NCBI GenBank assembly: GCA_005792355.1
Contig: SXSC01000284.1
Location: 1 to 50,769 of the forward strand
Length of the DNA: 50,769 bases
Reading direction: 5' to 3'
From: Opitutaceae bacterium
GTDB taxonomy: Bacteria > Verrucomicrobiota > Verrucomicrobiia > Opitutales > Opitutaceae
Shown here: in pieces, positions 10,561 through 19,063 of the stretch
Position numbering within the stretch: position 1 is the first letter of the stretch
Layout of the letters: every line of letters starts with the position of its first letter
Translations under genes and position numbers: made by a program
Notes under the pieces: model-generated
What the model saw: only the letters and a program-made list of their open reading frames with translations
Database searches by the model: none
Told to the model about the DNA's origin: nothing

Positions 10561-12666
10561 GTGATTCCCCAATTCGCGGCCCGGATTTCCCATCACTCGC
10601 CAGCGGCTCCCGCCGGTTTCAACGTGTGGTGGGCCATGCTGGTCGCAATCGCCCTCGCGTCGCTGGTGCCTGTTCGCGCCGCCGCGACTGACTTCGCCAA
10701 GTACCACACCTACGACGAACTCTCCGTGGCGCTCAAAGCTGCGGTCGCCGCCCATCCGAATCTCGCCCGGATCGCATCGATCGGCCGGACGCGAGAGGAC
10801 CGGGATATTTGGGCGGTCGAGCTCGCGAGTCTCGCGGGCAAACCGGTCGACCGCCGACCTGCCCTGCTGATCGCGGCCAACTTCGAGGGCGACCACGTGA
10901 TCGGCAGCGAGCTTTCCCTCTACACCATCGACTACTTGCTCAACGCGTATCCGACGGACGCCGACGTCAAGCAACGCCTCGATCATTCCGTCATCTACGT
11001 CGTGCCGCGGGTGAACCCCGACGGTGCCGAGCACATGTTCGCACCCGTCAAGGCACTGCGCCGGACGAACACCACGCCGGCCGACGCCGACAACGACGCC
11101 CGCACGGACGAGGACGGCCCGGAGGACCTGAACAACGACGGATTTATCACCGTCATGCGTGTCAAGGACCCGAAGGGCCCCTACATGGTCAGCCCGGAAA
11201 ACCCGCGCCTGATGAAGCGCGCCGATCCAGCCAAGGGCGAATCGGGCGGCTGGGCGCTGTACCCAGAAGGCATCGACAACGACGGCGACGGTTTCATCAA
11301 CGAAGACGGTCCGGGCGGAGTCGATCCCAACCGCAATTTCCTGCATCAGTACCCGTACTTCGGGGCCGATGCCGGCCGCTACATGGCGAGCGAGCCCGAA
11401 ACCCGGGCGCTGCTCGATTACGTGTTGAAACATCGCAACATCGCGGCGATCCTGACCTTCGGCGAAAGCGACAACCTGATCTCCGCGGCGGGCCGCGCGG
11501 GCACCGCCGCCGGGATCAACCTGACCGACTTTGCCGAGAGCAGCAACGCCGGCGCCCGGCGAGTCGGGATGATGCCGGATTTCGGCGGCGGTGCCGGACG
11601 CGGCGGCGGCACAACTCCGGCGGCCGGCGCAACGACGGCCGCCGGGGACGAAGGCGCTCCCGCCGGTCGCGGGGCCCAAACTCCGAGTGCGGCCGGTCGC
11701 GGCACGCCGGCTCCCACGGCCGGCGGGCGGGGCCCCGGTATTCAGGCGGCCACCACGGTCAATGCGGGCGACACGGAATACCTCAACACGATTGCCACCA
11801 AGTATCGCGAGCTGACCGGCCTGCGCAGCACGGGCTTCACGCGGATGCCGGCCGGTGCATTCTACGAGTACGGCTATTATCAATACGGCGTGCCGTCCTT
11901 CTCCACGCCAGGCTGGGGACTGCCCGAGGCTGCCCGACCCGCGGGATCCGCCGCCGGAGCTCCCGAGGGCGAGGCGGCGGTCCGCCCGGCCGCAACCCCG
12001 GCTGCCGCCCCTACCGCCAGCGCCGGCGCACCAGCCCAACGTGGCGCCGGCCGGGGGACTGGTCGCGGACCCGGCCGTGGGGTGGCGACCGGCGCCGCCC
12101 CGGGCGCGGCCCCGGCGGCGGTCCCGGAAGGAATCGATCTGCGACTGCTGCAGTGGATGGACAGCGAAAAAATCGACGGCTTCGTCAACTGGACGCCGTT
12201 CAAGCACCCGACGCTGGGCGACGTGGAAATCGGCGGATTCAAGCCGTACTCGACAGTCAATCCGCCCGCGGATAAAATCGCCGACCTCGGAGCCGGCCAC
12301 GCCAAGTTTGTCGTCCACCTGACCTCGCTTTTTTCCCGGATCGCGGTGGCGAAGTTCGAGGTAAAGGCCCTTGGCGGTGGAATCTATCACCTCAAGGCGG
12401 AGATCGAAAATACCGGCTACCTGCCGACCGCCCTCGCCCACGGAGTGGTGGCCCGGGCAGTGAAACCGGTCATGGTGCAGCTTGGCGTGCCGCCCGAGGC
12501 CATCATCACGGGCTCGGAGAAAACGAATTCCGTTTCGACTCTCGCCGGTTCCGGCACGCGCCTGGCCTACGAGTGGGTCATCAAGGGCAAGCCGGGCAGC
12601 TCCGTCACAGTGAAGGTGGTTTCGCAGAAGTCCGGCAGCGACGAGGCGACCCTGAAGCTGCCGTAG
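10561..12666 (+). CDS. M14 carboxypeptidase homologue lacking the zinc site (probable pseudo-peptidase)
   Basis: This is a secreted homologue of the next-but-one gene and of M14 zinc carboxypeptidases. GTG 10561 opens the frame; ATG 10636 (MLVAIALASL) would give a cleaner signal peptide. The fold markers VVPRVNPDG (148-156) and GGVDPNRNF (252-260) are kept, as are two Asp-rich inserts (DADNDARTDEDGPEDL and DNDGDGFINEDG) that look calcium-binding. The zinc motif HxxE of the intact paralogue (HGNE) reads EGDH (109-112), the third ligand His is Gly301, and the catalytic Glu position (FSNELW in the paralogue) reads FSTPGW. Two Gly/Ala/Pro/Arg-rich low-complexity stretches (about 341-393 and 458-525) interrupt the domain. 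A C-terminal beta region follows. It is likely a non-catalytic binding or modulating protein, by inference. Confidence 0.75.
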   Translation: MIPQFAARISHHSPAAPAGFNVWWAMLVAIALASLVPVRAAATDFAKYHTYDELSVALKAAVAAHPNLARIASIGRTREDRDIWAVELASLAGKPVDRRPALLIAANFEGDHVIGSELSLYTIDYLLNAYPTDADVKQRLDHSVIYVVPRVNPDGAEHMFAPVKALRRTNTTPADADNDARTDEDGPEDLNNDGFITVMRVKDPKGPYMVSPENPRLMKRADPAKGESGGWALYPEGIDNDGDGFINEDGPGGVDPNRNFLHQYPYFGADAGRYMASEPETRALLDYVLKHRNIAAILTFGESDNLISAAGRAGTAAGINLTDFAESSNAGARRVGMMPDFGGGAGRGGGTTPAAGATTAAGDEGAPAGRGAQTPSAAGRGTPAPTAGGRGPGIQAATTVNAGDTEYLNTIATKYRELTGLRSTGFTRMPAGAFYEYGYYQYGVPSFSTPGWGLPEAARPAGSAAGAPEGEAAVRPAATPAAAPTASAGAPAQRGAGRGTGRGPGRGVATGAAPGAAPAAVPEGIDLRLLQWMDSEKIDGFVNWTPFKHPTLGDVEIGGFKPYSTVNPPADKIADLGAGHAKFVVHLTSLFSRIAVAKFEVKALGGGIYHLKAEIENTGYLPTALAHGVVARAVKPVMVQLGVPPEAIITGSEKTNSVSTLAGSGTRLAYEWVIKGKPGSSVTVKVVSQKSGSDEATLKLP

Positions 12667-12724
12667 CCGTGTCCATCCGGTCGATGTTCGTTTTATCTCT
12701 GAAAACTAAACCACTGAAAGGTGG

Positions 12725-12746
12725 AACCCGATGTCCTCATCGGGTT
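12725..12746. repeat. REP-like hairpin, first of inverted pair
   Basis: A perfect 9-base stem (AACCCGATG/CATCGGGTT) closes a TCCT loop. On the other strand the loop reads AGGA and the stem is followed by CCACC. It forms a head-to-head pair with the hairpin at 12769-12790. Confidence 0.65.
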
Positions 12747-12768
12747 TTGAGGTGCACGCTCTCAAATC

Positions 12769-12790
12769 AGCCCGTTGGGGACAACGGGCT
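12769..12790. repeat. REP-like hairpin, second of inverted pair
   Basis: A perfect 9-base stem (AGCCCGTTG/CAACGGGCT) closes a GGGA loop and is followed by CCGCC. It has the same plan as 12725-12746 in the opposite orientation: GGRA-type loop, 9-base stem, pyrimidine-rich 3' flank. It lies between the two M14 genes and could also dampen read-through. Confidence 0.65.
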
Positions 12791-12846
12791 CCGCCGCTCA
12801 CTGAATCGTTCCAACTGAGACGCCCGCTACCGAACTGGGAGCCTCG

Positions 12847-14697
12847 ATGACCAAAACACTTTCGCTACACTTTATGAACTCAGCCCTGCTCACCGCGGCG
12901 ACCTTGCTCCTCTCGGCCGGCTTGTCGGCGCAGATCAAGCCGCCGGCGACCACTGCCGCGCCACCGGCCATGCCGGTGAGCACCTCGGCGGACTGGGCCA
13001 GCGCCCCGACGTCTGAGCGCGCCTATAAGGTGCGCCTCGACTTTAATCGCTGGCACGATGTCGCCGAACTTCAGGCCGATCTGCGAACCCTCGAAAAGGC
13101 CTACCCAAAATTTCTGAAATTAATCTCGCTCGGTCGCAGCTATGGCGGTCGCGACATCGCGGGGATCGTGGTGAACAACCCCGACACCGGCGCGGACACG
13201 ACCAAGCCGGCGATGTACATCGAGGCCAACATCCACGGCAACGAAATCCAGGGCGGGGAGGTCTGCCTCTACACCATCTGGTATCTGATGGAGAACTACG
13301 GCAAAATTGATCGCATCACGAAGCTCGTCGACGAACGCGCCTTCTACATCGTGCCCACGGTCAATCCAGACGGACGCGATTTTTTCATGCACGGTTCGGG
13401 TGGCGGTGCGCGCACCGGGCATGTGCCGGTCGATGAAGACAACGACTACCTGTTCGACGAGGACGGCCCGGAGGACCTGAATGGCAACGGCGTTATCGAG
13501 CAGATCCGCAAGTATGTGCCCGGTCAGGGCACCCATCGAAAAAGCACGGTCGACCCGCGCATCATGGAGCCCGTCAAGCCCGGCGAGTTCGGCGATTACG
13601 TGCTGCTCGGGCTGGAGGGCATCGATCACGACGGGGATGGCCGCGTGGGCGAGGACGGTCCGGGCGGCTACGATCCCAACCGTAACTTCGCCTCCGACTG
13701 GCAGCCCAATTACGTCCAGCGCGGCGCGATGGACTATCCGTTCCAGCTGCCCGAGACGAAGGCCGTGAACGATTTCCTGCTCGCGCATCCCAATGTGGCC
13801 GGCCTCCAATCCTACCACAACAGCGGCGGCATGATCCTCCGCAGCCCGGGCGCCGAATCGATCGGCGAATACCCCGCGGCCGACGTCCGCGTGTACGACG
13901 AACTTGGCCGGACCGGCGAACGCATGCTGCCGTACTATCGGTACCTGATAATCTGGAGCGGACTGTACACGGTGCATGGTGGAACCACCGACTGGGGCAA
14001 CGACACGCTGGGAATCCTTTCATTCTCGAACGAGCTCTGGAACAGCGGTCAGTATTTCAACAGCCCGGAGTTGAAAGAACAGCAGAAGAACCCGGAGAGT
14101 CCGATTGCCCCGCGGGTCGCCAATCAATTCTTCAGCGACCACCTGGAGTTCGGTGACGAACTGACCGAATGGCAGGCGTTCAAGCACCCGCAGTTTGGCG
14201 AGGTCGAAATCGGCGGGACCTTCAAGAAGACTTTTGGCCGCCTGCCACCCCGTTTCATGAACGAGGAGCTCTGCCACCGCAACATGGCGTTCTCCCTTTA
14301 CCAGGCCAACGAAATGCCCCGGATGTCGCTGGGCGAGACCAAGGTCGAAAAAATCGCGGACGGCGTCTTCAAGGTGTGGTTCGACCTGATCAATACGAAA
14401 GTGACACCCACGATTCTGGCGAAGGCCGCGGCGAACAACGTCGTGCCACCGGACGTGCTCACCATCGAGGGCACCGGCCTTGAGGTGCTCTCGGCGAGTT
14501 GGGTGACCAACAAGTGGCGGCCCGGCGTCGCCCCGATGATCGATCAGAAGGATCTCAAGCGCATCCTCGTGCGGAGCGGCCAGCCCGGCCGCACGACGCG
14601 CACGGTGCAGTACCTCGTCCGCGGATCCGGCGGCGTCACCGTAAAGTACGCCAGCGTGAAGGGCGGCACCGTGCAGAAATCGATCGTGCTGCAGTAA
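12847..14697 (+). CDS. Secreted M14 zinc carboxypeptidase
   Basis: It is expected to remove C-terminal residues from peptides outside the cytoplasm. The start at ATG 12847 or the internal ATG 12874 (MNSALLTAATLLLSAGLSAQ) gives a signal peptide. Zinc ligands are His130 and Glu133 (ANIHGNEIQGGE) and His324 (LQSYHNSGG); the catalytic Glu is Glu396 (SFSNELW). VPTVNPDGRDFF and GGYDPNRNF hold the substrate carboxylate-binding Arg. Asp-rich inserts DEDNDYLFDEDGPEDLNGNG and DHDGDGRVGEDG look like calcium-binding loops. About residues 430-616 form an extra C-terminal beta domain ending VKYASVKGGTVQKSIVL. Length 616 aa is longer than the bare M14 domain. It is the active-looking partner of the degenerate homologue at 10561, from which it is separated by a REP-like pair. 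Confidence 0.88.
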   Translation: MTKTLSLHFMNSALLTAATLLLSAGLSAQIKPPATTAAPPAMPVSTSADWASAPTSERAYKVRLDFNRWHDVAELQADLRTLEKAYPKFLKLISLGRSYGGRDIAGIVVNNPDTGADTTKPAMYIEANIHGNEIQGGEVCLYTIWYLMENYGKIDRITKLVDERAFYIVPTVNPDGRDFFMHGSGGGARTGHVPVDEDNDYLFDEDGPEDLNGNGVIEQIRKYVPGQGTHRKSTVDPRIMEPVKPGEFGDYVLLGLEGIDHDGDGRVGEDGPGGYDPNRNFASDWQPNYVQRGAMDYPFQLPETKAVNDFLLAHPNVAGLQSYHNSGGMILRSPGAESIGEYPAADVRVYDELGRTGERMLPYYRYLIIWSGLYTVHGGTTDWGNDTLGILSFSNELWNSGQYFNSPELKEQQKNPESPIAPRVANQFFSDHLEFGDELTEWQAFKHPQFGEVEIGGTFKKTFGRLPPRFMNEELCHRNMAFSLYQANEMPRMSLGETKVEKIADGVFKVWFDLINTKVTPTILAKAAANNVVPPDVLTIEGTGLEVLSASWVTNKWRPGVAPMIDQKDLKRILVRSGQPGRTTRTVQYLVRGSGGVTVKYASVKGGTVQKSIVLQ

Positions 14698-14732
14698 AGT
14701 CGCCACGAGCAACGCGAAACTAACAGCGGTAA

Positions 14733-16628
14733 ATGAACTTCCGCATCACCCTCGCCGGTATCCTACTCGCCACGGCGCCCGTGCTGCCCGCGGCTCCCGA
14801 TCTCGACGCTCTCCTCGCCAAACCGATCCTCGAACCCAACCTGCCGATGGTGGACGTGCAGGTCTTTACCGCCACGCGCGTGCCGCCCGTGACCATGCCG
14901 GCAACCGCCGCACAGTGGACGCAGGAAGCCGATCGGCTGCGCCGCAAGGTGCTCGATGAGATCATCATGACGGGCGAGGCCCGACGCTGGCAGAACGCGA
15001 AGACCCGCGTGGAATGGCTCGATACCATTGAGACCAGCCAGGGATACCGGATCCGCAAACTGCGATTCGAAGCGCTCCCGGATCTCTGGATTCCCGCCCT
15101 CCTGTACGAGCCGGCCAAACTAAACGGCAAGGTCCCGGTGGTGCTTAACGTCAACGGTCACGAAAAGACCGGCAAGTCCACCCCCTACATTCAAGAGCGA
15201 TGCATCAATCTCGCGAAACGCGGCGTCCTGGCGCTGAACCCGGAGTGGCTTGGCCGCGGCCAACTCAATACTCCCGGTTTCGACCACACCCGGATGAACC
15301 AGCTCGACCTCTGCGGCACGAGCGGGCTTTCCATTTTCTATCTTTCGCTCACTCGTTCGCTGGATCTCGCCTTGTCGCTGGAGCACGCGGATGCCGAGCG
15401 CGTCGCCGTCACCGGCCTCTCGGGTGGTGGCTGGCAAACGATTCTGCTCAGCGCGCTCGATCCCCGCGTACGGCTGGCCAATCCCGTGGCCGGGTACTCC
15501 AGTTATGTGACGCGCACGCAGTTTCCCACGCTGGATTTGGGCGACTCCGAACAAACCCCGTCCGATCTCGCCACCGTCGTCGATTACACCCACCTGACCG
15601 CGATGATGGCCCCGCGCCCCACCCTGCTTACCTACAACGCCAAGGACAATTGCTGCTTTCGGGCCGACTACGCGCTCGCGCCCCTGATCCATGCGGCGCG
15701 CCCGGCCTTCAGCCTGCTCAAGGCGGCCGACCAGCTGCGCTCCCACGTGAACCACGATCCGGGCCACAACTACGGCCAGGATAACCGCGAGGCATTTTAT
15801 CGGATGCTGCGGGATCATTTTTTTGCCGGCTATCCGGCCTTTCCGGTCGACGATATTCCTTCGCTCGCGGAGGTGCGCACGGCTGAACAACTCCACGTGC
15901 CGGTGCCAGCCGGCGGTGAGGACTTTCACACCCTCGCGCTGAAATTGAGCGTTTCACTGCCGCGCGCCGGTTCGCCCGATCGTGATCGCCTGAGCCAAAT
16001 CGTCCGGTCACGGCAGTATCAGATCGATGCCAAAAAGGTGGATACCGCCACGGAAGACAGCCTGGAAATCACGCGCTGGCGGCTGCGAATGAACAACGAC
16101 TGGACCGTGCCGGCGGTGGAAATTTCGCCAGCCAGTCCGACCTCGACCGTTGTGCTGGTCGCCGATGGCGGCCGGGTCAGCGTGGTGGCGCAGGCCCGGC
16201 AGTTCATCGCCGAGGGCCGGCGGGTGGTCGCGGTTGATCCGTTTTATTTCGGTGAATCGAAGATCGCGACCCGGGACTGGTTGTTTGCGATTCTGGTCGC
16301 TGCGGTCGGCGAGCGTCCGCTCGGCATCGCGGCCGGCCAGGTGGCGGCGACGGCGCGCTGGTTGCAATCGGCCCGCGGGCTGGGCCCGGTGACGGTGGTA
16401 TCCGTGGGCCCGCGTTCGAGCCTCTTCTCGCTGGTTGCGGCGGCGCTTGAACCACACGCCATCGCTGGCCTTGAGCAGCAGGGTGCCATGGCGAGCCTGC
16501 GGGAGATCATCGCCGATGACATCACCGTCGACAAACGACCCGAGCAGTTCTGTTTCGGTCTGCTGGCGGAATTCGATATTCCGCAATTGACCGCGCTCGT
16601 GGCGCCGCGCCCGGTGACGAACAAGTGA
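14733..16628 (+). CDS. Secreted alpha/beta hydrolase (dienelactone hydrolase/acetyl xylan esterase-like)
   Basis: A 631-aa protein with a signal peptide (MNFRITLAGILLATAPVLPA). Residues about 90-370 form an alpha/beta hydrolase: VVLNVNGHEK at the oxyanion region, nucleophile elbow GLSGGG (Ser230), Asp305 in YNAKDNCC and His345 in HDPGHNYG. This is the plan of DLH/acetyl-xylan-esterase-type enzymes common in Verrucomicrobia and Planctomycetes polysaccharide or peptide degradation. The C-terminal half (about 430-631) looks like a second, degenerate hydrolase copy: VVLVADGG, VVAVDPFYFGES, VTVVSVGPRSSL (no GxSxG), FDIPQLTALVAPRPV. It starts 35 bases after the M14 gene on the same strand, so it is probably in one transcript with the two M14 genes. 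Substrate unknown. Confidence 0.75.
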   Translation: MNFRITLAGILLATAPVLPAAPDLDALLAKPILEPNLPMVDVQVFTATRVPPVTMPATAAQWTQEADRLRRKVLDEIIMTGEARRWQNAKTRVEWLDTIETSQGYRIRKLRFEALPDLWIPALLYEPAKLNGKVPVVLNVNGHEKTGKSTPYIQERCINLAKRGVLALNPEWLGRGQLNTPGFDHTRMNQLDLCGTSGLSIFYLSLTRSLDLALSLEHADAERVAVTGLSGGGWQTILLSALDPRVRLANPVAGYSSYVTRTQFPTLDLGDSEQTPSDLATVVDYTHLTAMMAPRPTLLTYNAKDNCCFRADYALAPLIHAARPAFSLLKAADQLRSHVNHDPGHNYGQDNREAFYRMLRDHFFAGYPAFPVDDIPSLAEVRTAEQLHVPVPAGGEDFHTLALKLSVSLPRAGSPDRDRLSQIVRSRQYQIDAKKVDTATEDSLEITRWRLRMNNDWTVPAVEISPASPTSTVVLVADGGRVSVVAQARQFIAEGRRVVAVDPFYFGESKIATRDWLFAILVAAVGERPLGIAAGQVAATARWLQSARGLGPVTVVSVGPRSSLFSLVAAALEPHAIAGLEQQGAMASLREIIADDITVDKRPEQFCFGLLAEFDIPQLTALVAPRPVTNK

Positions 16629-16695
16629 GCCGGGCCAAACGTCGGTCCTCCGTGCCGCGCGAAAACCGCCGCGTTCGTGCGCCTCGGCCCCCGGT

Positions 16696-16724
16696 AAACA
16701 TGTAACGTAATACGTTACATGTTT
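16696..16724. promoter_or_regulatory. 29-base perfect palindrome, operator-like
   Basis: Two perfect 14-base arms (AAACATGTAACGTA and its complement) flank a single central A. The AT-rich core stands out from the GC-rich surroundings. Its symmetry and the TAACGT/ACGTTA half-sites look like a binding site for a dimeric repressor of the TetR, ribbon-helix-helix or HigA type. No regulator gene is adjacent: the nearest genes are the end of the esterase (72 bases before) and the small secreted protein 319 bases after. It may be what remains of a lost toxin-antitoxin or mobile unit. Confidence 0.55.
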
Positions 16725-16973
16725 CCCCTCGACGATCGTGGGCGACGAGTTGCCGGGAGTCGATTCTCCGAATCTCGCCACCAGCAGCGCGATGCCTGAC
16801 GCCTGATCAACGCCTTCCCCGATCAACCCGCCGGCCGGCTGCTCGTTTCACCCGCGCTGTGCCCACGCCCAGGAGAAATGCCGGGGCGCCATTCCGCCGC
16901 TCGTCACGGCCAGCCCCGGCCGCGACGTCGCCTGTGTGCGGCACGGCGAAATCTGAACGAGGGGGAATCCGGA

Positions 16974-17003
16974 TTGCATTTTCCGCGCGCGATGCCTCAT
17001 AAT
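16974..17003 (+). promoter_or_regulatory. Sigma-70-like promoter for the gene at 17043
   Basis: TTGCAT (16974-16979) and CATAAT (16998-17003) are separated by 18 bases and lie 40 bases before the start codon at 17043. The -10 box is one of the few AT-rich spots in this stretch. Confidence 0.4.
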
Positions 17004-17042
17004 AATCGCGTCCGCAGCGTTTGAACCCTCGAGGCCCGTACC

Positions 17043-17483
17043 ATGAAATCGCCCGCCATGAAAGTCCCAGCCCTCGCCGCGTTACTGCTCGCTCTCGCAC
17101 CACTCGCCGCGTTCGCGCAAAACATCGCCAGCCAGCCTGGCAGCATGAATCGAAACTTGGATCGCCTCACGCTGTTGCCGGGGCCCTACCTGCTTTCGCC
17201 CGCTCGGGGCGCCGCCCTGCCGGCTCCTGCCATCAAAATCGATACGACGTTGTTTCGCTTCGAGCCCTCGACCTCCGCCGTGAAGTCCGCCTCCGGGAAG
17301 ACGTCCCTTTTTCTGCGCGGCACCGGCACCCTCACGCTCTCAGGGAACAACGGCCAAACATCACCGCGTTTGCGCACCGATCGACCTCCGCCCCTCCTCG
17401 AGTCGTTACGCTTTGAATCGATTCTCCCGACGACGCCGGTCGCGCTCCCGCTCGACGGGAAGGCCGCGCTCAAACGCGACTGA
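17043..17483 (+). CDS. Small secreted protein of unknown function
   Basis: A 146-aa protein with a clear signal peptide (two Lys, then VPALAALLLALAPLAAFAQ). I do not recognise the mature part. It contains a segment GPYLLSPARGAALPAPAIKIDTT and a polar region ending in PLDGKAALKRD. A promoter-like sequence precedes it. Its last 14 bases overlap the 3' end of trmL on the other strand, so the two genes converge with no terminator between them. Confidence 0.6.
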   Translation: MKSPAMKVPALAALLLALAPLAAFAQNIASQPGSMNRNLDRLTLLPGPYLLSPARGAALPAPAIKIDTTLFRFEPSTSAVKSASGKTSLFLRGTGTLTLSGNNGQTSPRLRTDRPPPLLESLRFESILPTTPVALPLDGKAALKRD

Positions 17484-17943
17484 CGCTCGCGGGCAAGAGC
17501 TGGCGCGTTGCCTCGTAACAGGCGACTCCCGCCGCGGTACTCAGGTTAAGCGAGCGCAGCGTCGCGTTCGCCTGCGGAATCGTCACCTTCATCGCGCTCA
17601 GCTCGGCGTGCATCCAGGCCGGCGCTCCCGAACTCTCGTTGCCGAAAACCAGTCCGTCACCATCCGCGAAGCGCGCATCCCAGAAACTTCGCTCCGTCTT
17701 GGTGGTAAACAGCCAGAGACGACCCGGAGCCAGCGGGCTCGCCCGAAAGGTCGCCCAATCGGCATGCTCGTGCACGTCGAGGGATTTCCAATAATCCATG
17801 CCCGCGCGGCGCAGGTTGCGGTCGTTGATGACAAATCCAAGCGGATGGATGAGGTGCAGCCGCGAACAAGTGACCGCACACATCCGGCCAATGTTTCCGG
17901 TGTTGGGTGCGATCTCAGGTTGGAAGAGCACGACATGCAACAT
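17470..17943 (-). CDS. trmL: tRNA (cytidine(34)-2'-O)-methyltransferase
   Basis: A SPOUT-class RNA methyltransferase that 2'-O-methylates the wobble base of leucine tRNAs, using SAM bound in a C-terminal trefoil knot. Signatures are FQPEIAPNTGNIGRMC (8-22), LHLIHPLGF, YWKSLDV, FGNESSG (100-106) and IPQANATLRSLNLSTA (122-137). Length 157 aa is standard. The start at ATG 17943 is right at the conserved MLHVVLFQPE. Its end overlaps the convergent small secreted-protein gene by 14 bases. Confidence 0.92.
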   Translation of the reverse strand: MLHVVLFQPEIAPNTGNIGRMCAVTCSRLHLIHPLGFVINDRNLRRAGMDYWKSLDVHEHADWATFRASPLAPGRLWLFTTKTERSFWDARFADGDGLVFGNESSGAPAWMHAELSAMKVTIPQANATLRSLNLSTAAGVACYEATRQLLPASVSRV

Positions 17944-18076
17944 GCCCGATGCTCGTGGTGCGAAACGAGGTAATCAAGCGCGTGCTCACCCCGCGCCGGG
18001 TGATCGGCCGCTTGCTCGTGGATTGCTTTTCGGCGCAACCCTCCCCAATTTCCGGGTCGCCGCGCCGACGGCCCCT

Positions 18077-18499
18077 GTGCATCCTCTCCCGACCAAGTCG
18101 ATCGTCCTGCTGGACGATGAGAAGTCCTACACGGATCTGATGAGCCAGATTCTGGCCGAGGAACTCGCCTGCCCCGTGCACGGTTTCACTCGCCCACTCG
18201 AGGCACTGCAGGCGATTTCGGCGATCAACCCCGGGGTCATCGTGACGGACTACTTCATGCCCCAGCTCAACGGCATCGAGTTTATCCAGCAGGCAACCCC
18301 GCTCGTACCGGGCACGGCTTTCGTGATGATCACCGGCAACAATCTTTCCGCACAGCAAGATGAACTTGCCCGCCTCGTTGCCCTTAGAGGTTTCCTCGCC
18401 AAACCGTTTGGCTGGCGGACGCTGGCCGCGGAGATCATGCGAGTCTGGCCCGAAAGCGTGCCGGCGCCGACGCTGCGGGGCGACTCGCCGTCACTCTAG
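18077..18499 (+). CDS. Response regulator receiver protein, single domain
   Basis: A stand-alone CheY-like receiver. Acidic pair Asp13-Asp14 (VLLDDEKSY), phospho-acceptor Asp58 (VIVTDYFMP), switch Thr86 (VMITGNN) and Lys109 (FLAKPFG) are all present, so it should be phosphorylatable. There is no output domain. I use GTG 18077, which puts the first beta strand six residues in; the frame is open further upstream but that part overlaps the trmL promoter region and is not conserved-looking. No histidine kinase is next to it. Its 3' end overlaps smpB (opposite strand) by 3-4 bases. Confidence 0.8.
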   Translation: MHPLPTKSIVLLDDEKSYTDLMSQILAEELACPVHGFTRPLEALQAISAINPGVIVTDYFMPQLNGIEFIQQATPLVPGTAFVMITGNNLSAQQDELARLVALRGFLAKPFGWRTLAAEIMRVWPESVPAPTLRGDSPSL

Positions 18500-18975
18500 C
18501 CCAGACGCTTCTTCATCTCCTGATCGATCTCCCGCAGCTCCGCCTTCTTTTTCAGGTCATCGCGCCGATCGTAGAGCTTCTTGCCCGTGCAAAGCCCGAC
18601 TTCGACCTTCACGAGCGCATCCTTGAAATACATCCGGAGGGGCACCACCGCGCGGCCGCCACCGGTTTCCAGCGCCACCCGGATCTTGTCGATCTGCCGG
18701 CGATGCAGCAGCAGTTTCCGAATCCGCTTCGCATCGTGGTTGTGAATGTTGCCAAAGGCGTACTGCTCGATGTGCGCATTGTACATCCAGAGCTCGCCCT
18801 TTTCCACCCGCGCAAAGGCATCGTTAATCTGTGACTTGCCCGCCCGGATCGACTTCACCTCGGTTCCGCGCAACTGAATGCCGGCCTCGAACCGCTCCTC
18901 GACCGAATAATCACGCAACGCCTTCGAGTTGCGCGTTTCGGTATAACGCTTGGCGTCCAGTTTTTTCGCGGCCAT
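18496..18975 (-). CDS. smpB: SsrA-binding protein
   Basis: It binds tmRNA and brings it to stalled ribosomes for trans-translation. The OB-fold core is complete: NSKALRDYSVEERFEAGIQL, GTEVKSIRAGKSQINDAFARV, ELWMYNAHIEQY and the RKLLLHRRQI region, followed by the basic C-terminal tail (GKKLYDRRDDLKKKAELREIDQ) that inserts into the decoding site. I start at ATG 18975 (MAAKKLDAKRYTETRNSKA, 159 aa); an upstream ATG at 19008 adds 11 residues. The ssrA RNA itself is not recognised in this window. It lies just downstream of rpoZ on the same strand. Confidence 0.94.
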   Translation of the reverse strand: MAAKKLDAKRYTETRNSKALRDYSVEERFEAGIQLRGTEVKSIRAGKSQINDAFARVEKGELWMYNAHIEQYAFGNIHNHDAKRIRKLLLHRRQIDKIRVALETGGGRAVVPLRMYFKDALVKVEVGLCTGKKLYDRRDDLKKKAELREIDQEMKKRLG

Positions 18976-19063
18976 CGGCGGGGCGATTTTCGCGTGAACG
19001 TTGGACAAAAAAGACGGCGCCGACCATCACCGGGCCGCCTGAAATCACCCGCGCAAGCCGCGC

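Larger units (their letters stand above)
16629..17042. other. Intergenic region, no convincing gene
   Basis: This 414-base gap holds a 29-base palindrome (16696-16724), a half copy of the GCGCGAAAACC palindrome family (16655-16666) and a probable promoter for the next gene (16974-17003). A 47-codon Arg-rich frame at 16878-17021 with AGGAGA in front of it is not convincing as a gene. Confidence 0.5.

Noticed and set aside
10513-12441. 642-codon open frame on the minus strand opposite the first M14 gene
   Set aside because: Its protein is Arg/Gly-rich and lacks any motif; it is a mirror of the GC-rich coding strand, whose protein is clearly family-like.
16878-17021. Short Arg-rich frame with AGGAGA in front
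   Set aside because: It has no protein-like features, and it runs over the promoter of the next gene.
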